Assembly: GCA_009829735.1 (NCBI GenBank)
Contig: CM020620.1
Location: 23,720,020 to 23,784,019 of the forward strand
Origin: Pyropia yezoensis
Taxonomy: Eukaryota > Rhodophyta > Bangiophyceae > Bangiales > Bangiaceae
Reading direction: 5' to 3'
DNA length: 64,000 nucleotides
In this document: positions 19,549 to 30,555 of the stretch, one piece after another
Position numbering within the stretch: position 1 is the first letter of the stretch
How the letters are laid out: every line of letters starts with the position of its first letter
Notes under the pieces: model-generated
The model's input: only the letters and a program-made list of their open reading frames with translations
What the model was told of the DNA's origin: nothing
The model's database searches: none
Made by a program: the position numbers and the translations under genes

Positions 19549-20840
19549 GGCGGGTGGGCGAGTGCGAGCGGGAGTCGAATGAGGGTGGGGGGTGGGAGAG
19601 CGCCCCATCCCGCGACAGCTTGGGATGCGGACGTGGGCTGGATGCGGGCGAGGGACGCAGCCCGCATCGCTCCCCCCGGCCCACCATCGCTGGAGAAAAC
19701 GACAACTGTACTGAGGGTGCACCGAATGAAGGAATGTACGTACTGTAGTTTCGTATTTTACAGTTTTACTGGTCATTTTCCTTTGTGAGAGTGTTTCCAA
19801 CGTCAAGACGATCTCTCATATTTTTTCGCAGCTTTCGTTTCGAAGCCTCACGGCGGCGGCAGGGCGGCAGCGGCCCCCGTCGTCCCCCCCTCCCCCCCAC
19901 CCCTGGTTAAGGGAGGACATCTGGGTCGGACACGTGGAGGTAATTCACGTGCCACGTTCCCAGTTCGAACGGCCCTGCGAAAACTTATGATCTCGAACAG
20001 GCGCTTCCAGACCTCATCTCGGCAGTCCTGCTACGGCCAGGTCTACCCCTCCAGTCCCCGCATACACCCGCTCTCTTCGACAAACACCATCCCCGCCCTC
20101 GACAACAATCGTCCGCAAGCCTCGTCTTCCTTTTTTTGATCTGTCAAGTGCTACAGCCGGGTGCAGTGGCCGCTGCTATGTCCATGGGCACTTTTGAGCC
20201 CGCCCCCCCGCCGAGGTACGTGCACGTTTGTCAAAAAACCAACTGAAAAGCAGACCCTTCTGGCCTGCTTCCCTACGTCATCATGAAGAGAAGCTCACGG
20301 ACAACAAGGGCATGTTCTTACGTAGGTGCTTTTTCTCAACGGCTTTTCTCGTGTGGCCATGTGTACCTTTTTTATCTTCTCATGCCATCATCTCTGGCCA
20401 GGTACACGTCCTCCCTCAGGATTGAGAAAGTTTTGATTGGTGCTGCTCCTGCGTATGTGTCAGTGTGATCACGCACGCCGCAATGTCAGCCGCCGGGTGC
20501 CAATGGTTGCTCGGGTCGTGCCAGCGCAAGTCAAGCCCCGTGCGGGGATGGCCTTCCACCTTGGTTGAGGCGTGTTGCTCGCTGGAGAAGTGACAGCTCT
20601 TGGCCACTGTCCCATCGAAAAGAGTCCGATTTCATTGAAGAATGACAAGCTGTCGCTGCCAGCAGCGCTGGTCTGCACCACACGATGGACACACACCCAA
20701 TGCCACGACTACGTTCCCCTTGAGAAATGAATAATGACCGTGCCACGTATGAATAAAGTCAAAGGTATGTTCAAATAGAGCGCCAGCCAATGAGAGGCCG
20801 AGAATGGCAGAAGACCGCAAAAGGGGGGTCTTAACTAGGG
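19549..20840. other. Intergenic region, no gene recognised
   Basis: Moderately GC-rich DNA downstream of the RidA gene. Only short frames without domain signatures occur on either strand. Confidence 0.5.
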
Positions 20841-22050
20841 GTGCCCCGCGCGCCCATCCCCGCCGTCCACCCTGGCCACACGGGGGGGTCGGATGCCCCC
20901 CCCACCGCGTCCCCCCCGCCTCCGGCCGACGAGGCCGGCCGTGCGGCACACGTGGCGGCCGCCCGCGCGGTCGCCGCGGCGTCGGCGGCGCAGCTCGACG
21001 CCGAGGCGCGGCCGGTTCGCCGGGTGCTGGAGGGGGGAAGCCGCGCGCCCTCTGGTTGCTGTGGTGGACCAGCCGGAGGTGAGGCACTGGGGCCCAGCAC
21101 GATGGCGGAGGCTGAGGGGGGACGCCGGCGGCAGCGGCGCTTGCGGGCTACCGGGGGAGCCCGCGGCGACGGAGCGCAGATTCGGTGGTGGCAGGGACAG
21201 CGGCGGCGGCGGCGGCGGTAGCAGCGGCGGCCGCGGCGCCGGCGACGCCCGTCGGTGCCACGGCCGCAGGCTCGACGCTGTCCCCACGCCGCCGCCGGCC
21301 GCCCGGCCACTGCCGCTACCGCGGCCGGCCCGTCAAAGCGGCCGCCGCGGCAGCGACAGCGCGGGGCAGGCGATGACCACCGCCGACGCCGCCGCCGCAG
21401 ACGCGCACCGGGAGGTGAAGGAGTGGAATGAGGGGGAGGGCGGCGGTACGTGGCGACGCCCACCGCCGCCGCGCGCGGCCACTGCCGGCATCGGCGGGGG
21501 CGGCTGCCGCGTGGCGCGCGGCGGCCGCCGACGTCCGCGCTGGGCGTCGCCCGTGCGGGTCCCCGGCCCCCCCCCGGCGCCGTCCCGTCCCTCCCTCGCC
21601 CTGGCGGGCGCTGCCGCGTCTCCAAAGCCCAAACTCTGGGGCGCCGGCGGCCCCCTGTTGGGCGCGCCAGCCCCCAGCGACTGCCGCTAGCACCACCCCT
21701 CTTGTTTTCTTTCGTCCCGCACCCGGCCGCCCGGGCGCGGTGCACGCCTTCAGGGGGCACGCGGCGCCGCGTGACAGGGGCACGGCGGGTGGGGTGGCCC
21801 TCTATGGTGGCACCGTCGTCAGCGGGCGGCGCGGCGCAGCTGCACCGCGGGGGGGGAGGGCGGGTGGGGGGTGGGGGGACGACCGGCCCTCGCGGGTGCG
21901 GCTGGGGGGGGGGGGGCGCAAGTGGGCACCAGGGGCAGGGGCTGTCGACCGCGCGTGGTGCGCGTCGGCAGGCAAGGCTGCTCTGGACTGGGGGGCCGGA
22001 CGGAGGGGTCAGCTTGGGCGCGATGGAGCGGGACTGCCGTTCTTTTTTTG
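20841..22050 (+). other. GC-rich coding-like stretch, unassigned
   Basis: The plus strand shows protein-like phrases in shifting frames: an Ala-rich helix (RAAHVAAARAVAAASAAQLD), then LVAVVDQPEVRHWGPARW in the next frame, then AMTTADAAAADAHREVKEWN. This pattern resembles the other GC-rich genes here where frames jump in homopolymers, so an unrecognised gene or a gene remnant may lie here. No domain is identifiable, the opposite strand is also open, and no start or stop can be fixed. Confidence 0.25.
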
Positions 22051-22052
22051 AC

Positions 22053-23296
22053 TTATCCGTATGACCGGTAATAGCGACCACCTCAGCGAGCTCTCATCAT
22101 CAGATGGTCGGCTCGAACAGCGGAGCACACCGTTGGACTCGTCTCGTTCTCCTGAGCACTCGAGTATTTTTTTTTTTTTTTTCTGCTCATGTGTTCTTTC
22201 GGTCCGAGGGGCATGGGTCCGTTTGGGGGGGGTCCTCTAATAGCGACCAGTCGACTTTTCATAGGAAGACTGATCGTCCGTCCAGTGAAGGCAAAGTAAG
22301 TTTATGTGTATTTGACAACTGGGAGCACATCCGGTGCCACAGTCGAGCTAGAACAACCACGCCACCGGGCCGCAATCAGCCAGTGACGCGTTCTTCCTTG
22401 TAATACCGGTCTCACCTCTTCTTCCAGCGCCACCACTACCGTCCACCATCCCTGCAGACCACCGCACCAACCACGCCCACACACCCCCACCCCACTCCCA
22501 GACCACGCGCGCGCGCTGCAGGGGTGGCAAATCACCCTTCTTCTTCCCCCCACATCTGTCCCCCCTCCCCCCCTCACTTGGACTGGCAGGCCGAGACTCC
22601 GTGTGGCAGCGCACGCTCCGTCAACGCGAGAAGAGAGAAAGGAAGGGGGGAAGGGGAGAGAGAGGGAGTGAGCTGCGGGTAAAAGAGAAAGGAAGTGGCA
22701 AGTGGAGGGGGGAGGAAGGGGGGCGGGTCGGCACCGCAGGGGACCCGAGGAATCCCCTCCCAAGACTCTCCTGGAACACAGCCCACCCAGAGATAGGGAG
22801 CCCCCGCCCGCCGCCCTCGCTCCATACGTCATGAGAAGTGCCCAATATAGCTGTCAGGGGGGTGGCGGGTGGGCGGGGGGGGGGGTGACGGCGGAGAAGG
22901 CGTGGGAAGAAGGTGGACTTCGGGCCGAATAGGATCCCTCGCAACCCACAGTCGATTGGCTGGGCAGAAAATCACCCAGATGGGTCATAGAGCCCGGAAT
23001 TTGACGATGTACTTGACTCGCGGCGGCCGCCATGTTGGGCGCTTAAGCGGCCATAGCGCAGGATGCAGTGGGCCATTAGACAAAAAGCACGTACGCCCGG
23101 GTAGCCCCAGACATCGCGCATCCAGTGGTATAAACCTTTTTTGGTAAGCCTTTTTTCTTGAAGACGTTCATGTACCGCAAGGGCGCCTGAGGCGCTCCTT
23201 GGGGGGTCGAAAACCGCATGCTCATAGGAAAACACTGTGGAAATCAGGTGGTCGCTATTAGGCGACAGTGGTCGTTATTACCAGTCAGACGGATAT
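22053..23296. mobile_element. Candidate TIR element, about 1.24 kb, non-autonomous
   Basis: An inverted repeat of about 28 bp brackets this stretch. The left end reads TATCCGTATGACCGGTAATA and continues GCGACCAC; the right end, read on the minus strand, is TATCCGTCTGACTGGTAATA then ACGACCAC. The core AATAGCGACCA recurs inside at about 22239 (direct) and 23250 (inverted), giving double-ended termini. No transposase-like frame lies inside. The exact ends and the target-site duplication are not clear, so this may be one MITE-like element or nested fragments. Confidence 0.5.
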
Positions 23297-23357
23297 CACC
23301 CCTGCTCCCTGAAGCCCCCCTCACGGGGACGCTGCCCAAAAGAAAAGAGCGCCCCCC

Positions 23358-24956
23358 TCAGTCACCCCAGGCCTCCTCGACCTTCACGACGCACAGCGGG
23401 TGCGTCTGCGCCAGCACCCCCCGCGCCGTCACCACCGCCGCTGCATCGTCGGGATCGTGGTGCAAGACGGTCGCCCGCAGGTGGCGCAGGGAGGATCCAA
23501 GGGTGGTCGCGGCGAGGAGCAGCGGCGCCGCACGCGTCTGGACCTGTGATACATGCAGGGAGGACAGGGCGGGGGCGGCCACGGCCAGGGCACCCACAAG
23601 GGCCTCACTCATGCCGGCGCGCCACGTCATGTCCGTGCCAAAGCAGCGGCCAAACGTCAGGGCGCTCAGGGTGGGGAGGGGCACGCTCGGCACGTCTGCC
23701 GCCCGATCCATCAGTACCAAGTCGATCGTCAGCGCCCGCAGGGCGGGCAGGCGGGCGAGCACAGCCCAGTCGCCGCCGCCCGCCCGCAGCTGCGCCAGGC
23801 AGAGCGCTCGCAGCGCCGCCACGCCGGGGCCGTCGACCAGCGCAGCCAGCGCCCGCGTCGACAGCTCAAAGCCAAACGTCATGGCGCGGGGCCCGCCGGC
23901 GGGGGCGTCGTGGATGGCCGCCGCCGCGACGGGCGTCAGCAACTCGGTATTTCCCGTGGCGCCGACAAAGCCGGCGGCGCCAAAAACGCGCAGCTGCTGC
24001 GGGAGGGTGCGGAAGAGGGCTCGCAGGCCGACGGCGGTGAAGTGGGCGCCACAACCCGCCTGCAATGACTCGAGGTGCGGGAGGGTGCCCAGCACCGCCA
24101 GCGCGTCGTCGGTCAAGCCGGGGATGCTGGTGAGAAAGTTTTGGGAGCCCCGGAGGTCCACGTCCACGACGTTGGGGCAAAACGCCACGAACGCGGCGGC
24201 GGCGGCAGCGGTGCCAAGCGCGTCTTCCGCGCTGAAGCGCACCAGGCGCAACGCCGGCGGCACGTTGACGAGCCACGCTGCCGCGTTGGGGTCCCCGTCG
24301 AGGACGATGCGGAGGTGCCGCAGCCGGGGGGCGGCTGACGCTAGCGCCGCCCGCACCGCGGCAGCGGGCTCGGGCGACCCCACCACCTGGTCATTGGGCT
24401 CCTCTTCCACACGCAGGCTGTGGAGGTGGGGGATGGCTGCCAGCGCGAGCCCCAGCGGCCGTGTCAGGGGCGCTCCGAGTGCTGCTAGCACTCGCAAGGA
24501 TGGCAACGTGGCCAGCGTTTCCAAGACGGTGGCCGGCCACACCGCCAGCGGCGACACATCGGACCGATAGCCGTACCCCCAGTGCAGTTCGACGGCCGTG
24601 AGGTAAGGGAGGCGGCGGAGCCAGGCGGTCAGCCGCGTGGGTTCTCGGTGGGCTGCCGCCGCCGACCACGGCACATGGAGACGCACCGCCACGATCGACC
24701 CCAAGAGAGCGTCCCGCAGGGCCCCACACGTGCCCGCCACAGCCCCAACGGCCGCCCACACGGCGAAGTCCACAACTTCGGTGTCGGCCACCCGCCCGCC
24801 AGCGTGGATAGACAGGCGGTCAGGGGAGGTCATCTCCTCCTCCATCATCAGCCTGGCGCTCCTGCCCCCCCGGAGGTGCACATCCACAAAGGTGGACTGC
24901 ACCAGGTGGCGCATCACCAGCAGCAGAAGTTCTTGCGGCAGGTCTAACAGCTGCAT
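23358..24956 (-). CDS. F-box/leucine-rich-repeat-like protein
   Basis: 532 aa. The N-terminus MQLLDLPQELLLLVMRHLV resembles the start of an F-box. The rest is a series of loosely periodic leucine-rich segments (LPYLTAVELHW, LPSLRVLAALGAPL, IPHLHSLRVEEE, APRLRHLRIVLDG, LPHLESLQAGCG, LPALRALTIDLVL, APALSSLHVSQVQ). If it is an F-box protein it would act as a substrate adaptor of an SCF ubiquitin ligase, but the F-box is short and partly degenerate, so only the LRR-like fold is reasonably clear. The ATG at 24956 is well placed. The frame is complete and uninterrupted. No partner or target can be inferred. Confidence 0.65.
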   Translation of the reverse strand: MQLLDLPQELLLLVMRHLVQSTFVDVHLRGGRSARLMMEEEMTSPDRLSIHAGGRVADTEVVDFAVWAAVGAVAGTCGALRDALLGSIVAVRLHVPWSAAAAHREPTRLTAWLRRLPYLTAVELHWGYGYRSDVSPLAVWPATVLETLATLPSLRVLAALGAPLTRPLGLALAAIPHLHSLRVEEEPNDQVVGSPEPAAAVRAALASAAPRLRHLRIVLDGDPNAAAWLVNVPPALRLVRFSAEDALGTAAAAAAFVAFCPNVVDVDLRGSQNFLTSIPGLTDDALAVLGTLPHLESLQAGCGAHFTAVGLRALFRTLPQQLRVFGAAGFVGATGNTELLTPVAAAAIHDAPAGGPRAMTFGFELSTRALAALVDGPGVAALRALCLAQLRAGGGDWAVLARLPALRALTIDLVLMDRAADVPSVPLPTLSALTFGRCFGTDMTWRAGMSEALVGALAVAAPALSSLHVSQVQTRAAPLLLAATTLGSSLRHLRATVLHHDPDDAAAVVTARGVLAQTHPLCVVKVEEAWGD

Positions 24957-25525
24957 CGTCGCAGAAAGGAGGGGCCCAGAGGGGGGTGAAGGGGGGGGGC
25001 AGGGGGAAGACGGACGCCAGGAGTTTGAAAGGGACGGCGCACAGCGTCGGGAGGGTGCCCGTGTGGACCGGCAACTCGGCTAACCCTTGGGGGCGGGGAC
25101 GCCTGGCATCCCCCGCGCCCACCTGATATAGGCGTGCGTCTGCTGCGGTGCGTGTTCTGCGCCGGCCGCAGCACAAATGGTGGCGGGAGGAACGATGCCG
25201 CGCATCCCTGGGATGAATCCCATAGGAGGCACCGGGGAAGGGCTCCCTGACCATGCTGTCCAGTCATGCACCAGCGCATCATCCCATCAACGCAGCGTAT
25301 GCTGGGTGGTGCCGAGTTTCCACCATCATACTGCTATTGATTGGCGGGGCACACGTTCGTCGGGGAAGCCCGAGCGCGCGCTCGCCTGGATGCACAGACC
25401 AATGGGTGGGATGGGCAAATCGATGGACATATACATATCGAAACTCCCCATCCCAGAGGGCGTGACGCGGATCAGAGCCTTGGATAGGCCTTGATGTGGG
25501 CGTGTTCAGACAGTCCATTGTGACG
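24957..25525. other. Intergenic region, no gene recognised
   Basis: Lies between the start of the F-box-like gene and the duplicated RidA locus. Short frames only. It should contain the promoter of the F-box-like gene on the minus strand. Confidence 0.5.
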
Positions 25526-25907
25526 ATGTCGCCAACGTCGCTGTGTTCGGGCCTACTTGACGGGGGGGTTTCGTAGCCCAGTCAAGACCTTGCTCTCTCC
25601 ACCCTTCCACCCCCCACTGACTAGCAGCCCCATCGCGCACTGCTGCATCCCACCTCGCCCCGTTCAGCGTCCTCTGCGGCCCACGTTATTCTTCCCCGTA
25701 TCGGCGCCTTGCCCAACCTTCGCCATGGCACTGGAAGCCGCTTCCCCTGCTGCCGACGCGGCTGCCACTTCGGGCGCGGCCGTTGCCGCCAAACAGTGGA
25801 TCCTCCGCCTCAACCCGCTGACCCTCTTTGATGCCACCCCCAAGGAGGGTGGGCTGCGAGGCGGGGAGTGGGCGAGTGCGAGCGGGAGTCGAATGGGGGT
25901 GGGGGCA
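25526..25907 (+). pseudogene. Duplicated RidA locus with internal 363-bp deletion
   Basis: Positions 25526-25841 match 18852-19167: 199 bp of upstream flank plus the first 39 codons. The sequence then jumps to the equivalent of 19531 and follows the parent past its stop. The missing 363 bp is exactly 121 codons, so the frame is kept (DATP joined to KEG), but the parent stop TGA has become CGA and the frame runs on to 26048 (ATG 25725, 107 codons). Almost the entire Rid fold is gone, so it cannot have RidA function. Because the upstream flank is copied too, this is a genomic duplication, not a retrocopy. Confidence 0.88.
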
Positions 25908-26503
25908 CGCCTACTGTTTGTTACGACGGCCCGAAAGCGGACACACGGCTTGCTACCTCGTGAAGCGGCGCGAAGCACAAACGGCCAAGACACGAATAAT
26001 GAGCATCAAAAAGAGCACCTCATAGCGCTTTTGATGGTACATGGATAGCATGTCCACCCCCTACTTGTCTGGCCTCAGGTGCCCGTTTGTGTCTCTTGGT
26101 CCTCTCTTCACACCAGTCCCTGGGCCAGTGCTTGCGCTTCCGCCACAGGCACCGATCGGATGGGCATCAGTGGTCTGGCTGTGACAACACATGCTCGGCC
26201 TCTGTTTGCCTTTTGCTTCCCGCGCTTCCTCCCGTCTCTTCTCTCTGCCGTTAAATGCAGTGGTGCCGTGCGGTCACCGCGGCAGCCCCTTATGGCTGCC
26301 CGGCATTGATTGCACCGTGGACCGCTCAGCGCGCCCCCGGCGCCCACCCTTTCCAGTCTCTTCCGATGCGGACTTGCGGACTGCCGACCCTTTCGCAAGA
26401 GCCCACCTGCGCATGGTAATCACCGACGGGGCATCCGTGGGGAGAGTCGGGACTCTCCATGTTTACCTCCTTTCCATCCCGCCACTCTCCTCTCCCGCCC
26501 ACT
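25908..26503. other. Intergenic region, no gene recognised
   Basis: Holds the read-through tail of the RidA copy (to 26048) and then sequence without recognisable coding content, up to the stop codon of the CNOT10-like gene. Confidence 0.5.
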
Positions 26504-29500
26504 TCAGCCAGCCACTTGCACGGATGGATAGTCGCCTCCACCTCCAGCCCCCCCCCGGTCCCGCTCCCGCCCGCCTGCCACAGCAACCACTTTGGTGACG
26601 GCCGCCACAACCGCCTCCCCGCCCCCCCCTCCCCGCAGCAGCGCAGCTGCCGCCCGACGGTCGCCCATCCGCAAGCACACGTACACGCCCAGGGAGCGCA
26701 GCTGCGTGTCGAAGTCCCTCAGCGCGTCGTTGCCCCCGACGCCCCCGTCGTCGCCCACCCCCGCCGCCGTTGCCATTGCCGTTGCCGTCGACGGTGCTGC
26801 AGCGGCGGCTGCCGCTGCTGCTGTTGCCGCTGCAGCTGCCGCTGCCGCCACCGCCGCGCGCATCCCCGCGACAGCGGCGGGGGCATCCCCGGCGGCGGCA
26901 GCGGCGGCGGCGGCAGCCAGGCGGGCGGCGGCGGCGGTGGCGGCGGCTGGCGAGCGGCTGAGCGGCGCCGCCTCCGCGGCGGCAGCGCCCAGCCGGCCGC
27001 CCCGCAGCGCCGCGGCAGCGGCGTAGAGAGCGGCCAGGTGCAGTGCCCTGCCCGCCGCGTCCGACGCGGCGTGCGCGGCCAGGCAGCGCGACAGGGCCGC
27101 CTCGGCCGCCACCGCCGCGGGGCGGTCCGCCGGGAGCGACGCCTCAGCCGCGGTGGGTGCCACCGAGGCGGATGGGGGGGTCGACACCGCTGCCGCCGCC
27201 GTCGCCACAGCCGCCGTGGCCGCATCAGCTGCAGCCGCAGCTGAGCGCGCAACGCGCAGGGCGTGTGCGCCATAAGCGTCGACGGCGGCGGCAGCGGCAG
27301 CGTCGTCATTGGTGCTGGCGGCGGCAGTGGTGGCAGCGACGCCGCCGCCGCCACCGTCGGCATAAGCTATGATCGCCAGCGCGGCCGTCCGCACTGACCC
27401 GTCCGCGTCGGCCGTCGGCGGTTGGGTGTCGAGGCCAAGCACCGCCGCGCCCGCACACAGAGACGCATAGCGCAGGAGGGCGGCGCGGGTGGCCACGGCG
27501 CTGAGGGGCGCGGCCGCAGGAGGCGCCGCAGCGGCGGCCGCCGCGGCCCCAGCCGCCATGGGGGCGGCGGCCGCCGCCTCAGCACCCACCACGTGGCGGC
27601 GGGCGGGTCCCGCGCCAACCAGCACCGACAGCACGGCGGCGGGGGAGTCATCACTGCTGCCGCCGTGGCCGCTGCCGCTGCTGCTACCGCCACCAACACC
27701 CACCGCCGTCGCGACGCCCGCCTCGGCGAGGCGCACCCACAGCCGCGGCCGCGCCGCTGGTGGCGCGTCCCGGAGGGCGGCGGCAAGAACGGGCGCCGCC
27801 GCGGCCGGGCGGCCGGCCAGCAGCAGCTGCACGCCAAGCGCGGCGGCGGTCACGCCCGCCCGGTTGGCCGCGGCGGCGGGGAGGAGCGCCGCGAGCGGCG
27901 CCCGGCTGTCGGCCGCGGAGGCAACGGCGGCAGTCGCGGTGGCGGCCGCCGCGGCGGCTGGCCGGCCGGCGGGCGGCACGACCAGCGACGGCGGCAGCGG
28001 CGGCGGAGCACGCGGGGGGGGTCCTTCGGCAGTACGGCCGGCGCCGGCGCCACGACGACCGCCCCCCCCCCCCCACCCCCCGGCTGGCCCCCCACCAGGC
28101 AGACCTCGCGCCCACGCATCCAACGCACGGGTGTAGTAAAGGATGGCCAGCTCCGATGCCTTCCCCCCCGCCCTTTGACCGAGCACGTGGTGCACGACGC
28201 CCAGGTTGTGGAGCACCGCCGCGGGGACCTCCCCGCCTCCCCCCGCGGCTGTTGCAGCCGCCGCCGCCGCGGCCAGGGCGGCGGCTGCAGCCGCGGGGGC
28301 GCCCGCCTCGAGCGCCGCGTGCGCCCGCACCACAGCGATCGCCGTGACGAGGGGGGGGGTCAGCGCCGCCGCCCCGCCGCCGCCGCGAGTGCCGGGTGGC
28401 GGCGGCGGCGCGTCAACCCCACCAGAGCCGCCGCCACCAGTGACACTGCCGCCGCCGCCACCGCCGCCTCCACCACCACAGCTGCCGCCCAAGCCCGCCA
28501 CGAGCCGGCGGTAGAGCGCCAGCGTCGCCCGTGCGGCGGCGGGCGAGTGGGGCGGTGGCAGCAGCAGCTGCCTCCCAGCAGCGGCGGCGGCAGCGCGGCC
28601 CGCCGCTCCACCCGCGCAGGCGACGGCGCCCCACGGGCGATCGCCGCCGCCGCCGCCCTTGTCGCCGCCGCCGCCGCTACCACTGCCACCGCCCGGCGGC
28701 GGCGGGTCGGGGGGCATGCCCACCCCAATTTCGCCCAGGCCAGCGTACTCCTCCTCCTCCCCGAGGCCCGCCGACACGGCAGCGATGGTCGTCGAGACGG
28801 GGCCATCCGTAGCCGCGGCCGCGGTGCCAACGCCAACGCCGCCACCACCACCACCACCGCCGCCGCCGCTGCCGCGACCGCCACGGCGGCCACCCCCCCC
28901 ACCCTCCGCCTTGTCCCCGCCACCACCACCACCACCGCCGCCCCCACCCCCCCCCGAAGACGGCGGCGGACAGCACAACGCGACGACGCGCTCGGCAATG
29001 GACAGCACCTCCCGCGCGCGCTCCACCTCCCGCGCCACCGCCGCTGCCACCCCGGGGGATGACGCCGCCGCGCCGCCCGCGCCGGCGGCGGCCAGGTCAG
29101 CCGACCGGGCCGTAGGCAGGGCGCCCCCCCATGCCCCCCCCAACGCTCCTCCCCTGCTGCCGACGGCGCCCGTGCCAGGGGAGCCCTGCAAGGCGCTCAC
29201 CCGCCGCACCGCCACGTCCAGCCGCGCGGAGGCGGCCCGGAGGGCGAGCCAGTCGGGCACAATCGCCACGTGGCCGAGGAGGTAGTCGAGCGCCCGGGCA
29301 CACCGCCCCACCCGCCCGCGCGCCGCGTCGAGGACGGCGGCGTTGTAGACGGGCACGCCGCCAGATGCAGCCAAGAGGGCACCTAACGCCTCCTCCTCCG
29401 TCTCGGACGCGTCGCCGTCCGAGTCGCTCCCGTCGTCAAACGCTGCGAGCGGGGAAGGGGGGCGGGTGGGGGAGCCGGACCGCCCACCACCGCCGCCTAG

Positions 29501-29855
29501 GGCACCACGGTCCCGGTCCCCACCGCCGCCACGGCCTCCATCGTGGTCCCCAGTGCCGGTGGCACCGGCACCGTGATCCGCGGCGGCTGCCCCCCTCCCC
29601 CCCTCCCCCCCGTCCGCATCGGCGTCGCTGCCCCGGCGGCGTCCTCCCCCGCGTCCCCCACCCCGCACCGCCAGTGGGATCAGGCGGGTGGTCGCGGCCC
29701 TCAGCGCCGCCTCGGCCGCTGCCACCGACCCGGGGGCGTGCGCGGACAGGACCGCCTCGTTGTAGGCCACCTGAGCAACGGCACGCGGGTGCGAGTCCCC
29801 ACTGTTGGAGGAGGCTGAGGAGCCACCTCCACCGCCACCGCCACCGGTACCGCCA

Positions 29856-29889
<34 letters not shown>

Positions 29890-29995
29890 TTGTCCGGGAG
29901 GTGGGGAGCGCCGTGAGCAGCCGCCGAGCCCGCTCCAGGTCGCCCGCCGCAAAGGCGCGCCGCGCCGCGGCTGCAGGTGCAGCAGAGTCGCCCAT
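26504..29995 (-). CDS. CNOT10-like TPR protein (CCR4-NOT subunit), expanded
   Basis: 1163 aa. CNOT10 pairs with CNOT11 in the CCR4-NOT deadenylase complex in the cytoplasm. TPR-like helices occur in the family's order: ARRAFAAGDLERARRLLTAL at the N-terminus, VAQVAYNEAVLSAH, VPVYNAAVLDAARGRVGRCA, the diagnostic VLHNLGVVHHVLG then LAILYYTRALDAW near residue 600-625, RLWVRLAEAGVATAV, and near the C-terminus LRSLGVYVCLRMGDRRAAAA. The length far exceeds the usual roughly 700-750 aa because of long Gly and Ala runs between helices. The ATG at 29995 is clear and the frame is uninterrupted. Identification rests on the order and spacing of the helices, so other TPR proteins are possible. Confidence 0.65.
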
Positions 29996-30555
29996 GGTGT
30001 CGGCCCGCGGGGGCGGCCAGCAGGCGGGGGCAAGCTCGTCGAGCTAGTCGTCGGGGGCCAGCGCGCGGCCGAGACGTTGCCGACAGCGGAGGGGAGGCCG
30101 ACCACCCAGCATAGCTGCACTGTCAGCCTTGGCCGCCCCCAAACACACACACACACGCACAGTCCAACGAATGCGCCGGCGTCGCTTGGAATTATTCGCC
30201 TGGCGCCGTCGAAAGAGAAATACACACGTGTCATGTCTGCGGCACAATGTGTCATCGTCATTTGAGGCAACGCGAGTGATCGCGCGCATGTCTGCCACTG
30301 TCGGAATCGAAGACGCGCTGTCGGTACATACGGTAGTGTCAAGAGGTGCGGGTGAGCCTGACGTTTCTCCCCCCCTGGCCGGTCCGTCATTTTCTCCCGC
30401 CCAGGTCTGTTCCTCTGGGGTCTCCTGTACCTAGACGCCCCCCAGCTGACCCCGCTCTGACCCACTGCGGCCGGCCGTTGCGTCGCGGGGCAGCACGCTG
30501 GCCTTTGCGGGTAGGACGGTACAAGTCGCTGGGTGGTTACCTCCTCTAGAAGCGC
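29996..30555. promoter_or_regulatory. Divergent promoter region
   Basis: 560 bp separate the divergent start codons of the CNOT10-like gene (-) and the DUF547 gene (+). It includes a short CA-type repeat near 30144-30158. No further gene is visible, so both promoters must lie here, but no specific element can be named. Confidence 0.5.

Noticed and set aside
19921..20000. tRNA-like T-arm sequence (AGTTCGAAC)
   Set aside because: No matching A box, anticodon arm or acceptor stem could be folded around it; no tRNA gene was found in the window.
23218..24570. 450-codon plus-strand frame opposite the F-box-like gene
   Set aside because: Ser/Arg-rich shadow without motifs; the minus frame shows regular leucine-rich segments.
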